Positions 26,884-35,739 of a stretch of 64,000 bases of DNA are shown in pieces. The stretch lies in contig NZ_CANMBJ010000001.1 in the NCBI RefSeq assembly GCF_947496075.1, positions 558,001-622,000 on the forward strand. Reading direction: 5' to 3'. Origin of the DNA: an uncultured Tateyamaria sp. Its GTDB lineage: Bacteria; Pseudomonadota; Alphaproteobacteria; Rhodobacterales; Rhodobacteraceae. The translations under genes and the position numbers were made by a program. Positions within the stretch are counted from its first letter, which is position 1, and each line of letters opens with the position of its first letter. The notes under the pieces are model-generated. The model saw only the letters and a list, made by a program, of their open reading frames with translations, was not told the origin of the DNA and did no database searches.

Positions 26884-26911
26884 CCTTCCCGCGGCTTCGG
26901 ATGCGGGAAGG
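26884..26911 (+). terminator. Hairpin downstream of tldD
   Basis: CCTTCCCGC, 10-base loop, GCGGGAAGG form a perfect 9-bp stem 45 bp after the tldD stop. No T-tract follows, so termination may be weak or factor-assisted. Confidence 0.5.
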
Positions 26912-27074
26912 GAAGCACCATGTACTTGGGGCATTGGAAGAGAAACCGTTTTCGGATATAAATTTCACAACGAATTCAAAGCATAAGCGCGCGTATTGAT
27001 ATGAAACGACCAGTCTTCATGCGTTGTTAACCTTGCCGATTCTACAACGTTCTCAGCAACGGACGGAGCCTCGG

Positions 27075-28226
27075 ATGACTGAAAAGGATACCCATCCTTC
27101 TTCCACTCACCCCCCACTCCCACCCACCTCGGAAGATGACCAGTTTGCCCGTCTCCGTCTGTTGCGCTCACGCCGGGTCGGCATTTCAACGTATAAACGC
27201 CTGCTGATCGAACACGGCACCGCGCAAAACGCGCTGGCCGCGCTGCCCCAGGTAGCGCGCGCCGCCGGCGTTGAGAATTACCAGATTTGTCCCGAAGGTG
27301 TCGTGCATGCCGAATTGAAGGCCGCGCGCGCAATCGGCGCACGGCTCGTAGCGTTCGGCAGCTCTGACTATCCTGCTCCCTTGAAGGAGCTGAGCGATGC
27401 GCCGCCATTCCTGTGGGTACTGGGCGAAACATCGCTGCTGAAAAAACCGATGATAGCGCTTGTGGGCGCACGGAACGCGTCCTCGCTCGGCACCCGCATG
27501 GCACGATCATTGGCTCGTGATTTGGGCGCCGAGGGGTATGTCGTGGTTTCTGGGCTCGCGCGCGGTATCGACGCCTCTGCGCATCTCGCCGCACTGACAA
27601 CCGGCACTATTGCCGTGCAGGCAGGTGGCGTTGATACGATTTACCCGGCCGAAAACACTACTCTGGCAGAAGATATTGCCGCCAAGGGCGCACGCATCAG
27701 CGAGCAGCCCATTGGCCTTCAGCCGATGGCGCGGCATTTTCCCGCCAGAAACCGCATCATCTCGGGCCTGGCCCAAGCCACTATTGTCGTTGAGGCAGCG
27801 GCCAAGTCCGGCAGCCTGATTACAGCGCGGGATGCGCTTGATCTGGGCCGTGACGTTCTCGCGGTGCCGGGTCATCCCATGGATGCGCGCGCATCAGGGT
27901 GCAATATGCTGATCCGTGACGGGGCGACATTGGTGCGTAACGCGTCCGATGTGCTTGAGGCTTTGGCACCGATCGCACCCGCTGCTGCACCAGAATTGCC
28001 GATGCAAGCACCGAAAAGGGCTCCCAAGGACCGCCGCACACTTCAAGAAACGGCGGCGCTGCACCAGCAGGTTCTATCGCGCCTCGGCCCCTCCCCCTTA
28101 GCCGAAGATCAGTTGATCCGGGACCTTGGTGCACCTTCAGCGGCTGTCGCACCGGTGCTTGTGGAACTCGAGCTTGATGGCGTCATTGATCGCGCCCCGG
28201 GTGGCCTTCTGACCCGCGCCAGTTGA
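27075..28226 (+). CDS. dprA: DNA-processing protein DprA
   Basis: This 383-aa protein binds incoming single-stranded DNA and loads RecA during natural transformation. The Rossmann-like core contains VGARNASSLGTRMARSLARD, VSGLARGIDASAHLAAL, FPARNRIISGLA and VVEAAAKSGSLITARDALDL. The last 60 residues form the winged-helix DprA domain. The start at 27075 follows GGAG. No other competence gene is adjacent; topA follows by 98 bp, a common pairing. Confidence 0.93.
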   Translation: MTEKDTHPSSTHPPLPPTSEDDQFARLRLLRSRRVGISTYKRLLIEHGTAQNALAALPQVARAAGVENYQICPEGVVHAELKAARAIGARLVAFGSSDYPAPLKELSDAPPFLWVLGETSLLKKPMIALVGARNASSLGTRMARSLARDLGAEGYVVVSGLARGIDASAHLAALTTGTIAVQAGGVDTIYPAENTTLAEDIAAKGARISEQPIGLQPMARHFPARNRIISGLAQATIVVEAAAKSGSLITARDALDLGRDVLAVPGHPMDARASGCNMLIRDGATLVRNASDVLEALAPIAPAAAPELPMQAPKRAPKDRRTLQETAALHQQVLSRLGPSPLAEDQLIRDLGAPSAAVAPVLVELELDGVIDRAPGGLLTRAS

Positions 28227-28324
28227 TCGCACCCCGTTGGACCATGTTGACATTCGGGACTTGCACCCCACATGTTGCGCCGCCATAGAGCAGCAAATTA
28301 TCCCGTTTGAGGTCACCCCAGTAC

Positions 28325-30895
28325 ATGCCTGTCGTCGTTGTTGAATCCCCTGCCAAAGCCAAGACGATCAATAAGTATCTGGGCGACGACTATACCGTTC
28401 TGGCCAGCTACGGACACGTGCGCGACCTGCCCCCCAAGGACGGATCCGTCGACCCAGACAATGAATTCGAAATGCTGTGGGAAGTGGCCTCCGACAGTAA
28501 AAAACACATGAAAGCCATCGCGGACGCGCTGAAGGACGACAACGCCCTGATCCTCGCAACCGACCCCGACCGCGAAGGCGAAGCAATTAGTTGGCACCTG
28601 CAAGAGGCGCTGACCAAGCGCAAGTCGATCAAGAAGGACACGGACGTCAAACGCGTCACATTCAACGCCATCACAAAGACCGCTGTGACCGAAGCGATGC
28701 AGAATGCGCGTCAGGTCGATATGCCATTGGTCGAAGCGTATCTGGCGCGCCGCGCGCTTGACTATCTGGTCGGCTTCAACCTGTCGCCGGTTCTGTGGCG
28801 CAAGCTGCCCGGTGCCAAATCCGCTGGGCGCGTTCAATCTGTTTGCCTGCGCCTCATCACCGAACGCGAGATGGAAATCGAAGCATTTCGTGCCCGCGAA
28901 TACTGGTCCGTCAAAGCCGTTCTTGCGTCCCCGCGGGGACAGGAATACGAGGCGCGCCTCGTCAATCTGGCAGGCAAGAAGCTCGAGAAATACGATCTGG
29001 AGAACCAGACGCAGGCGGAAATGGCCCAGCAGGCTATCACCAGCCGCGACCTGAAAATCCAGTCGGTCGAGGCAAAACCCGCCTCCCGCAACCCGTCTGC
29101 CCCGTTCATGACGTCGACCCTGCAACAGGAAGCCAGCCGCAAATTCGGTATGGGCGCACGACAGTGTATGTCGTCGGCCCAGCGGCTCTATGAGGCGGGC
29201 TACATTACCTATATGCGGACAGACGGCATCGATATGGCGCCCGAAGCCGTGCAAAACGCTCGGGACGCGATCAAAGATCGCTATGGCGCTGAATACGTGC
29301 CCGCCCAACCGCGCATGTACAAAAACAAGGCCAAGAACGCTCAGGAAGCCCACGAGTGTATCCGCCCCACGGACATGGCGCGCGATGCGGCCAGCCTGAA
29401 AATCACCGACGACGATCAGCGCAAGCTCTATGACCTGATCTGGAAACGGACCCTCGCCTGCCAGATGGAAGGCGCACGGTTGGAACGCACCACGGTCGAG
29501 ATCGGCAGTGATGATGGTCAGGTCGTGCTACGATCCACCGGTCAGGTTGTTCTGTTCGATGGCTTCCTGCGCGTCTACGAAGAGGGCCGCGATGATGATG
29601 TTGTGGATGATGACGACAAGCGCCTGCCACAGCTGAGCGAAGGCGAAAGCGCCGACAAGCGCACGGTCACGCCTGAGCAGCATTTCACCCAGCCCCCGCC
29701 CCGCTATACCGAGGCGACGCTGGTTAAGCGCATGGAAGAGTTGGGCATCGGCCGCCCATCGACCTATGCCAGCATCGTGACCACGATCCAGGACCGCGAA
29801 TACGTCCGCAAGGATCGCAACCGCCTGATCCCAGAAGACAAGGGGCGGTTGGTGATCGCCTTCCTCGAAAACTACTTCCGCAAATATGTCGGCTACAACT
29901 TTACTGCCGGGCTTGAGGAAGAGCTGGACGACGTCAGCGCAGGGGACCGGAATTACAAGGACGTCTTGGGTCGCTTTTGGCAGGATTTTTCAGCTGCAAT
30001 TGCCGAGACATCCGAACTGCGCATCACGGATGTGCTGGAAAAGATCAACGAGGTACTGGAACCGCATCTGTTCCCACCATTGGAAGATGGAGGCGACCCA
30101 CGTCTGTGTCCGAATTGCGGACTTGGCCGTCTTTCGATGCGCACTGCACGTTCGGGTGGCGCATTTATCGGCTGTTCGAACTATCCCGAATGCCGTTACA
30201 CCCGCCCGTTTGGCCCGCCGGATCCAGAAGCCGAAGCCAGTGCCATCCCGCCCGAGGGCAAGCTGCTGGGTGAAGATCACGGTGACGAAATCCGCATATT
30301 CAAAGGTCGCTTCGGACCTTACGTGCAACGCGGAGCGATCACTGAAGAAAATAAAAAACCACCACGCCAGTCGATCCCCAAGGATTGGACGCCCGAGGAA
30401 CTGGAGCTGGACCGTGCAGTCATGCTGCTGTCCCTGCCCCGCGAACTGGGGCCACACCCCGAAGACGGGATTATGGTCTGGGCCAATATCGGGCGCTATG
30501 GTCCGTATCTGAAACATGCGGAAAGCACGTCTGATCGCGGCGGCACCAATGCAAATCTCGAAAGCATTGATGAAGTGTGGACCGTCGGCATGAACCGTGC
30601 AGTCCAATTGCTGGCCGAAAAGGTGGCTAGTCGGGGCGGGCGTGGTGCCGCTGCAAAACCGTTGCACGAATTGGGCGAACACCCGGATGAAGGCGGACCG
30701 GTCAACGTGATGAAGGGCAAGTACGGCCCTTACGTCAAATGGGGCAAGGTCAACGCCACGATACCCAAAGGGACCGAGCCAGAAAACGTGACCATGGATA
30801 TGGCCGTTCAATTGATCGCGGAAAAGGCACCCAAGAAGAAGACCACGCGCAAAAAGGCTGCTCCGAAAAAGAAAGCGGCCAAGAAAAGCGCCTGA
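28325..30895 (+). CDS. topA: DNA topoisomerase I
   Basis: The 856-aa type IA topoisomerase relaxes negative supercoils. The TOPRIM domain starts at residue 1, and the acidic DPDREGEA site is at 80-87. The active-site tyrosine is in GYITYMRTDG (about Tyr296). One C4 zinc finger is visible (CPNCGL...CSNYPEC), followed by TopA C-terminal repeats (GRFGPYVQRG, GKYGPYVKWG) and a Lys/Ala tail of about 30 residues. The start is the ATG after TTGAGG, at 28325. Confidence 0.94.
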   Translation: MPVVVVESPAKAKTINKYLGDDYTVLASYGHVRDLPPKDGSVDPDNEFEMLWEVASDSKKHMKAIADALKDDNALILATDPDREGEAISWHLQEALTKRKSIKKDTDVKRVTFNAITKTAVTEAMQNARQVDMPLVEAYLARRALDYLVGFNLSPVLWRKLPGAKSAGRVQSVCLRLITEREMEIEAFRAREYWSVKAVLASPRGQEYEARLVNLAGKKLEKYDLENQTQAEMAQQAITSRDLKIQSVEAKPASRNPSAPFMTSTLQQEASRKFGMGARQCMSSAQRLYEAGYITYMRTDGIDMAPEAVQNARDAIKDRYGAEYVPAQPRMYKNKAKNAQEAHECIRPTDMARDAASLKITDDDQRKLYDLIWKRTLACQMEGARLERTTVEIGSDDGQVVLRSTGQVVLFDGFLRVYEEGRDDDVVDDDDKRLPQLSEGESADKRTVTPEQHFTQPPPRYTEATLVKRMEELGIGRPSTYASIVTTIQDREYVRKDRNRLIPEDKGRLVIAFLENYFRKYVGYNFTAGLEEELDDVSAGDRNYKDVLGRFWQDFSAAIAETSELRITDVLEKINEVLEPHLFPPLEDGGDPRLCPNCGLGRLSMRTARSGGAFIGCSNYPECRYTRPFGPPDPEAEASAIPPEGKLLGEDHGDEIRIFKGRFGPYVQRGAITEENKKPPRQSIPKDWTPEELELDRAVMLLSLPRELGPHPEDGIMVWANIGRYGPYLKHAESTSDRGGTNANLESIDEVWTVGMNRAVQLLAEKVASRGGRGAAAKPLHELGEHPDEGGPVNVMKGKYGPYVKWGKVNATIPKGTEPENVTMDMAVQLIAEKAPKKKTTRKKAAPKKKAAKKSA

Positions 30896-30897
30896 TC

Positions 30898-31344
30898 TCA
30901 GTCCTTGATTTCCAGCGCCTCGACACGGTCAGCGACCTTGCCGAGGAGCCTGATCAACTCGTCCTGCTCTGTGACTGTCAGGGCAGATAAAAAGATTCCC
31001 ATGTCTGTCAGGTCCTGATCATGGATGGCATCCGCAATCACCTGCCCCTCGGGCGTCAGGGTTAACTGATATGCGCGTCTGTCTCCGGTGCATTGCCTGC
31101 GTTCAATCCAGCCGCGATTGATCAGGCGCCCAATCACACTGCTGGCCGTGGTCGCGGCGATACCGAGTGATCCGGCCACAACAGATGCACGCACACCCGG
31201 ATCAGCGCGCACCATGCCCAGCGTGTGAAAGTCCAATGGATTGAACTTGATGATGTGCTGATGCTCGGGCCCGGTCCGCTCACTGATCAGCATGACGCGC
31301 ATCACCGTTTTCACGTGGCGCAGAAGTTCGTGTTCCTTGGTCAT
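30898..31344 (-). CDS. MarR family transcriptional regulator
   Basis: The 148-aa protein has a MarR winged helix: LDFHTLGMVRADPGVRASVV, GIAATTASSVIGRLINRGWI (recognition helix) and the wing ERRQCTGDRRAYQLTLTPEG with its D-R-R motif. The start is ATG 31342-31344. It is convergent with topA and divergent from a 52-aa exported protein. The 100-bp gap contains two palindromic half-sites 21 bp apart, the obvious candidate operator for this regulator. The ligand is unknown. Confidence 0.9.
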   Translation of the reverse strand: MTKEHELLRHVKTVMRVMLISERTGPEHQHIIKFNPLDFHTLGMVRADPGVRASVVAGSLGIAATTASSVIGRLINRGWIERRQCTGDRRAYQLTLTPEGQVIADAIHDQDLTDMGIFLSALTVTEQDELIRLLGKVADRVEALEIKD

Positions 31345-31394
31345 CCCTAAAAATTGCGCAGACCTCTTGAACCTGCAAGGGGGCTTCCTAAATA

Positions 31395-31430
31395 CTACGA
31401 TAATCGCAGCAAAAACTGCGAGAATCGTAG
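31395..31430. promoter_or_regulatory. Twin palindromic operator, probable MarR site
   Basis: CTACGATAATCGCAG and CTGCGAGAATCGTAG are inverted copies (13 of 15 matching) separated by 6 bp. Each is itself near-palindromic around CGATxATCG, with centres at about 31402 and 31423, two helical turns apart. The site ends 14 bp before the ATG of the small exported protein. It is consistent with dimer binding by the divergent MarR protein. It could instead fold as an mRNA leader hairpin. Confidence 0.55.
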
Positions 31431-31444
31431 CAAAGGAAACGACC

Positions 31445-31603
31445 ATGAAACGCTCGATCATTGCAACTGGTGTCGCACTTGCCCTGGTGTTTGGGGCAGT
31501 CACGTCTTCCGCAGCGATGACCTACACCTTCCCGCCGGATGTTCCCGTCCGTAGCGATGTAGATGGTGGTACCCAGACAAACTGGGTGTTTGAAAACTCG
31601 TAA
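31445..31603 (+). CDS. 52-aa exported protein divergent from MarR gene
   Basis: MKRSIIATGVALALVFGAVT forms a signal peptide, likely cleaved after SSA, leaving about 30 residues: the start MTYTFPPDVPVRSDVDGG and the end TQTNWVFENS. A ribosome site AAAGGAAA lies before the ATG, and a hairpin follows. No family recognised. Being divergent from a MarR regulator across a twin operator suggests it is regulated by that protein and may respond to the same signal. Confidence 0.6.
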   Translation: MKRSIIATGVALALVFGAVTSSAAMTYTFPPDVPVRSDVDGGTQTNWVFENS

Positions 31604-31619
31604 TTGGCGACAAGAACAC

Positions 31620-31647
31620 AGCGCGCCCGGTTCACCCCGGACGCGCT
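31620..31647 (+). terminator. Hairpin after the small exported protein gene
   Basis: AGCGCG at 31620-31625 pairs with CGCGCT at 31642-31647, with an inner CCGG/CCGG pairing. TTGATCA follows, without a real T-tract; terminator strength is uncertain. Confidence 0.45.
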
Positions 31648-31845
31648 TGATCAGCCCTAGGGCAGGTCCGCAATTCCAAGTTCCATCGGCGCGATTGTGA
31701 ATTATTCCACATCACCATTCCGGAGAGTCGCCAGCATGGTGTAATATATCGCGCACGCTCCCCTCTTCGTTGACTTTGACAGTGCATACATTCACATACT
31801 GAAGCCAGTGCGACTGCCCTCCCACGGGCTCTCTTGGGGAATAAC

Positions 31846-32541
31846 ATGAAGAAAATTTACGGCTCAGCTTCTGAAGCGTTGGATGGGCTTTTGTTTGACG
31901 GCATGTTCATTGCGGCGGGGGGATTTGGTCTGTGCGGCATTCCCGAGCTTCTGTTGGACGCAATCAAGGATGCGGGCACCAAGGACCTGACCTTTGCGTC
32001 AAACAATGCCGGTGTGGATGATTTCGGCATTGGTATCCTGTTGCAAACACGCCAGGTCAAAAAAATGATATCGTCCTACGTGGGCGAAAACGCTGAGTTC
32101 ATGCGCCAATACCTGTCCGGCGAGCTTGAGCTTGAGTTCAATCCCCAAGGCACACTGGCCGAGCGCATGCGCGCGGGCGGTTGCGGCATTCCCGGGTTTT
32201 ATACCAAAACTGGTGTCGGAACCGTCATCGCCGAAGGTAAGGAACACAAGGACTTCGGCGGCGAAACATACATTATGGAAGAAGGCATCTTTGCCGATCT
32301 TTCCATCGTCAAAGCCTGGAAAGCCGATGAAACGGGCAACCTCGTGTTCCGCAAGACGGCCCGTAACTTCAACCCGCCCGCTGCAATGTGTGGCAAGGTC
32401 TGTATCGCGGAGGTAGAAGAGATTGTTTCGACCGGCAGCCTTGACCCTGACAGAATCCACCTACCTGGTATCTATGTCCACCGCCTGATCCAGGGCGAAC
32501 ATGAAAAGCGCATCGAACAACGGACAACGCGCGCCGCGTGA
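31846..32541 (+). CDS. scoA: 3-oxoacid CoA-transferase subunit A
   Basis: The 231-aa subunit A moves CoA between succinyl-CoA (or acetyl-CoA) and acetoacetate. FIAAGGFGLCGIPELLLDAI, NNAGVDDFGIGILLQTRQV and the GGCGIPGFYTKTGVGTVIAE segment are all class signatures. The start is the ATG at 31846, after GGGGA. Unusually, the B subunit does not follow at once: a LOV-domain gene lies between. A possible promoter (TTGACA at 31776) lies upstream, with no confident -10. Confidence 0.92.
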   Translation: MKKIYGSASEALDGLLFDGMFIAAGGFGLCGIPELLLDAIKDAGTKDLTFASNNAGVDDFGIGILLQTRQVKKMISSYVGENAEFMRQYLSGELELEFNPQGTLAERMRAGGCGIPGFYTKTGVGTVIAEGKEHKDFGGETYIMEEGIFADLSIVKAWKADETGNLVFRKTARNFNPPAAMCGKVCIAEVEEIVSTGSLDPDRIHLPGIYVHRLIQGEHEKRIEQRTTRAA

Positions 32542-32552
32542 GGAACCAGGCC

Positions 32553-33581
32553 ATGCCTGACACCATCGAAGAACTACTGCAGGACGACAAATCCTTTGAT
32601 GGGTTTTCGCGTGCACAGGTTGCCATGGTGGTGACCAATCCGCACCTCGAAGACAATCCAATTGTCTACGTGAACCAGGCATTCACCCGTTGCACTGGAT
32701 ATGCGCGATCTGCATCAATTGGGCGCAACTGTCGTTTCCTGCAGGGTGAGGGAACACTCAAATCTGATGTGGACAAGTTGCGCGCGGGCGTCGAATCCGA
32801 AGAAAGCGTCACCGTTGACATTCTTAACTACCGCGCAAATGGCGATCCTTTCACCAACCGTCTTATCGTTGCACCCGTTCATGATTCACGCGGCGAAACC
32901 CAGTACTTCGTGGGTATCCAGAAAGAGCTGCGTCAAAATGAGATGGCGAGCAGCGCCGAGGAAGTAAATGCGCAACTGATCGAAATTCAGAACCGCGTTG
33001 CTTCTGACCTTTCAATGATCATCGGCATGATCCGCCAGCAATCCGGATCCACGTCTGTGCCCGAGGATTTTGCAGCGCTCAGCCGCCGGATTGAAACGCT
33101 CCAGCTGCTCTACGAAGAAATGAAGCTTAGCGATCAGCAATCCAACCGCGACCGCATACAGATGGGCAGCTACCTGTCCCGCCTGTCAGCCGCCATCGCG
33201 CATATAGAAGGGCGCTCCGGCATCCGGGTATCGCTGCAGATTGAATCGCTGGAAGTGCCGATCGAAACAGCGACGCGGGTCGGCTTAGTCCTGTCCGAAC
33301 TGCTTACAAACGCATTTCAGCACGCCTTTGATCGCATCGACATGGGTTTGGTCGAGGTGCGGATGAGCAGGCTGAGCGCCGGTGGCCTGCGTCTGATCGT
33401 GGCCGACGACGGCGTGGGCATTCCAGCAGATATGGAATGGCCCGACAGCAAGACTGTCGGAGGCCGTATTGTGTCTGGTCTAATCGAAGGGCTAGAAGGT
33501 ACATTGCACCTGGGCCGTGGCGCCGCAGGAAGCTTTGTTACCATTGACGTGCCCGCCGGCGCGGCACTCACCGACGAATAG
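32553..33581 (+). CDS. LOV-domain sensor with histidine-kinase-like C-terminus (phosphoacceptor His missing)
   Basis: The 342-aa protein has an N-terminal LOV/PAS domain (about 16-125). The flavin-adduct signature GRNCRFLQGEG has Cys60 in the canonical place, and NYRANGDPFTNRLIVAPVHD binds FMN, so blue-light sensing is expected. The dimerisation helix reads EIQNRVASDL at 144-153; HisKA_2/HWE kinases have EIHHRVKNN, so no histidine is at the phosphoacceptor place. The ATPase domain keeps an N-box (ELLTNAFQHAF, 249-259) and G1-like ADDGVGIP but has a changed G2 loop. It starts 12 bp after scoA and ends 17 bp before scoB, so it shares their transcript. Confidence 0.88.
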   Translation: MPDTIEELLQDDKSFDGFSRAQVAMVVTNPHLEDNPIVYVNQAFTRCTGYARSASIGRNCRFLQGEGTLKSDVDKLRAGVESEESVTVDILNYRANGDPFTNRLIVAPVHDSRGETQYFVGIQKELRQNEMASSAEEVNAQLIEIQNRVASDLSMIIGMIRQQSGSTSVPEDFAALSRRIETLQLLYEEMKLSDQQSNRDRIQMGSYLSRLSAAIAHIEGRSGIRVSLQIESLEVPIETATRVGLVLSELLTNAFQHAFDRIDMGLVEVRMSRLSAGGLRLIVADDGVGIPADMEWPDSKTVGGRIVSGLIEGLEGTLHLGRGAAGSFVTIDVPAGAALTDE

Positions 33582-33597
33582 TGAATAAGGACAATCG

Positions 33598-34224
33598 ATG
33601 CCCTGGGATCGCAACCAAATGGCGGCGCGTGCCGCGCAGGAACTTGAAGACGGCTGGTATGTGAACCTCGGGATTGGGATTCCCACCCTGGTGTCGAACT
33701 ATATACCCGACGGGATCGAGGTTACTTTGCAGTCCGAAAATGGCATGCTTGGCATGGGCCCTTTCCCCATTGAGGGTGAAGAGGACGCCGATCTGATCAA
33801 CGCAGGCAAGCAAACAATCACCGAACTACCCCAGACCGCGTATTTTGACAGCGCGCAAAGCTTTGGCATGATCCGGGGCGGCAAAATCGCCATGGCAATC
33901 CTTGGCGCAATGGAAGTGGCCGAAAACGGCGATCTGGCCAACTGGATGATCCCCGGCAAGCTGGTCAAGGGCATGGGGGGCGCCATGGACCTTGTTGCTG
34001 GCGTCGGTCGTGTTGTGGTGGTCATGGATCACACCAACAAACATGGCGACAGCAAAGTGCTCAAGGAATGCACGCTCCCGCTTACAGGGAAAGGCGTTGT
34101 TGATCGCATCATCACGAACCTTGGTGTACTGGATGTGGTTGATGGTGGCCTAAAGATCGTCGAGGTTGCCGAAGGCGTCACCGAGGACGAATTGAGCGCC
34201 GCCACGCAAGCGACCCTTGTCTGA
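33598..34224 (+). CDS. scoB: 3-oxoacid CoA-transferase subunit B
   Basis: The 208-aa subunit B carries the catalytic Glu in [14 protein letters not shown] (about residue 47). [17 protein letters not shown] near the start and [20 protein letters not shown] are typical. It pairs with scoA across the intervening LOV gene. ATG 33598 follows AAGGACAATCG. The 3' end overlaps a GNAT gene that seems to use a TTG start. Confidence 0.93.
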   Translation: MPWDRNQMAARAAQELEDGWYVNLGIGIPTLVSNYIPDGIEVTLQSENGMLGMGPFPIEGEEDADLINAGKQTITELPQTAYFDSAQSFGMIRGGKIAMAILGAMEVAENGDLANWMIPGKLVKGMGGAMDLVAGVGRVVVVMDHTNKHGDSKVLKECTLPLTGKGVVDRIITNLGVLDVVDGGLKIVEVAEGVTEDELSAATQATLV

Positions 34225-34507
34225 GTTTGACATTCGCCGGGAAGAAGACGGGTCAAAAGGCCGATATGTCCTGACCCGTGATGGCGCAGAGGCGGAACTG
34301 ACCTATTCGATCCTGTCGCCTCAGACGAGGATTGCGGATCATACAGGTGTACCAGATGTCATGCGTGGCACCGGTGCCGGGCAAGCGCTGGTGAAAAGGC
34401 TCGTCGAAGATGGGCGGGCGGAAGGATGGAGGATTGTCCCTCTCTGTCCGTTCGTGAATGCCCAGCGGGCAATGCATCCCGATTGGGCCGACGCGTTTAA
34501 TGTCTGA
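34217..34507 (+). CDS. Small GNAT-type N-acetyltransferase (NATD1/YjdJ-like)
   Basis: The 96-aa protein matches the minimal GNAT family: [37 protein letters not shown] (acetyl-CoA loop) and [20 protein letters not shown]. The only plausible start is TTG at 34217, overlapping the scoB stop by 8 bp. It lacks a clear ribosome site, so translation is probably coupled to scoB. If the start is wrong, no ATG fits within the conserved fold. Confidence 0.75.
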   Translation: MSEFDIRREEDGSKGRYVLTRDGAEAELTYSILSPQTRIADHTGVPDVMRGTGAGQALVKRLVEDGRAEGWRIVPLCPFVNAQRAMHPDWADAFNV

Positions 34508-34562
34508 CAGTAAAGATTTGCATTAGATAATACGGACAGGCGTTTTGCCCGGTTCCAGCATG

Positions 34563-35372
34563 TCAGTTCAATGCCGCAAACACGCACCCGTCTGTAACAA
34601 GTTCCGGTGGTGTCACGCACAGGCCCTTCGCGACCTGAAATGTCGCCAGCACCTTGGGCACGTAATCCCGCGTCTCTGCAAAGGGTGGAACACCCTGATG
34701 GGTTCGTACAGACCCCTCGCCCGCATTGTACCCTGCAAGCACAAGCACAGGATCACGTTCAAACGTATCCATCAGCCAATCCAGGTATTTGACACCACCT
34801 GCAATGTTCTCGGCGGGGACAAAACTGTCCTGCACCCCGAAACGCGCGGCCGTATCGGGCATCAACTGCATCAAGCCCTGCGCCCCTGCCCCGCTCAGCG
34901 CATCCGCCTTGCCCGCAGATTCCACCATCATTACGGCCAGCACCAAAGCAGGCGAGACATCCGTGCCGATGGTTGCCTTGAGAATGTCGATGCCCTGCGC
35001 CTGGGCCAAGGCTTGCATTTGTTGCAGACGCGGCACAGGAACCGGCTGTTCCGCCCGGGCCAGCGCTCTCAGCGCCTCATCCAACCGGCCAGGACCCGCC
35101 TTGTCCATCTCGGGCGAGATGTCCTGCCAGAACCAATCAAAGCGCGTAGTTGGCGTCTTGGGGGCGGTGGCAACATCGGATGCTTCAGGCACACTTGCTT
35201 CGGTCGCTAGCGCTTCGGGGTCGATCTGCACCGTGATCCGTTTCTTCGTTCCCGGCTGCGGCGGTTTCACGCGCTTGGCAGAGAAATCTTTGAAGGGCGG
35301 CGGATCATCAGCAAATGCATTGCCACACATCAGTGCAAGCGCTGCCAGAAGCATTACAGACAAACGAACCAT
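34563..35372 (-). CDS. Lytic murein transglycosylase (SLT family)
   Basis: The 269-aa protein has a signal peptide (MVRLSVMLLAALALMCGNAFA), an internal proline-rich stretch and a C-terminal SLT domain. The catalytic Glu is in VMMVESAGKADALSGAGAQG, with LMQLMPDTAARFG and NIAGGVKYLDWLMDTF following, then LAGYNAGEG. It cleaves peptidoglycan to anhydromuramyl products. It is divergent from the Flp pilin genes; such enzymes often help open the wall for pilus assembly, which here is inferred from position. Confidence 0.9.
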   Translation of the reverse strand: MVRLSVMLLAALALMCGNAFADDPPPFKDFSAKRVKPPQPGTKKRITVQIDPEALATEASVPEASDVATAPKTPTTRFDWFWQDISPEMDKAGPGRLDEALRALARAEQPVPVPRLQQMQALAQAQGIDILKATIGTDVSPALVLAVMMVESAGKADALSGAGAQGLMQLMPDTAARFGVQDSFVPAENIAGGVKYLDWLMDTFERDPVLVLAGYNAGEGSVRTHQGVPPFAETRDYVPKVLATFQVAKGLCVTPPELVTDGCVFAALN

Positions 35373-35739
35373 GAAACTGCTCTCACTTTTGCGCCCGCTC
35401 TTTGGCCGGCTTTCTAAAATTATCGCAAAAATCCGGGTTTCAGGCCAGTCTGCACCGCGAAAAAATGGCAAAGCTGCCACATTTGCCATGCCGATTAACG
35501 AAAATTACACCAATTGCAGGTCGCCCTCAAAAATTATCCCTTAAAAAACAACATCTTAAAAAAACACTTCGAAAAAGTCTAACCGAGACGTGAAATCCTC
35601 AATTTGCCGTCAAATTCGTGCCCCAATCCCCCGACTATATAGCGGCATACCAAGTCGGACACGGGCCAATGAGAGAGAGCGGCTCACAAAGGACGGCGAG
35701 GTTAATGTAAATCTACTGATCCTTTGGAGGGACACTATC
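35373..35739. other. AT-rich divergent gap between transglycosylase and flp genes
   Basis: This 367-bp gap holds no gene I can support. It is AT-rich, with long A-runs around 35510-35580. Two TTAA runs near 35540-35567 sit 11 bp apart rather than the 7 bp of a CtrA box, so CtrA control is not shown. The pilin ribosome site GGAGG lies just before the 35740 ATG. Confidence 0.35.

Noticed and set aside
35510-35600. CtrA-type TTAA-N7-TTAA box before the pilins
   Set aside because: The visible TTAA pair is spaced 11 bp, not 7, so the full CtrA consensus is not met.
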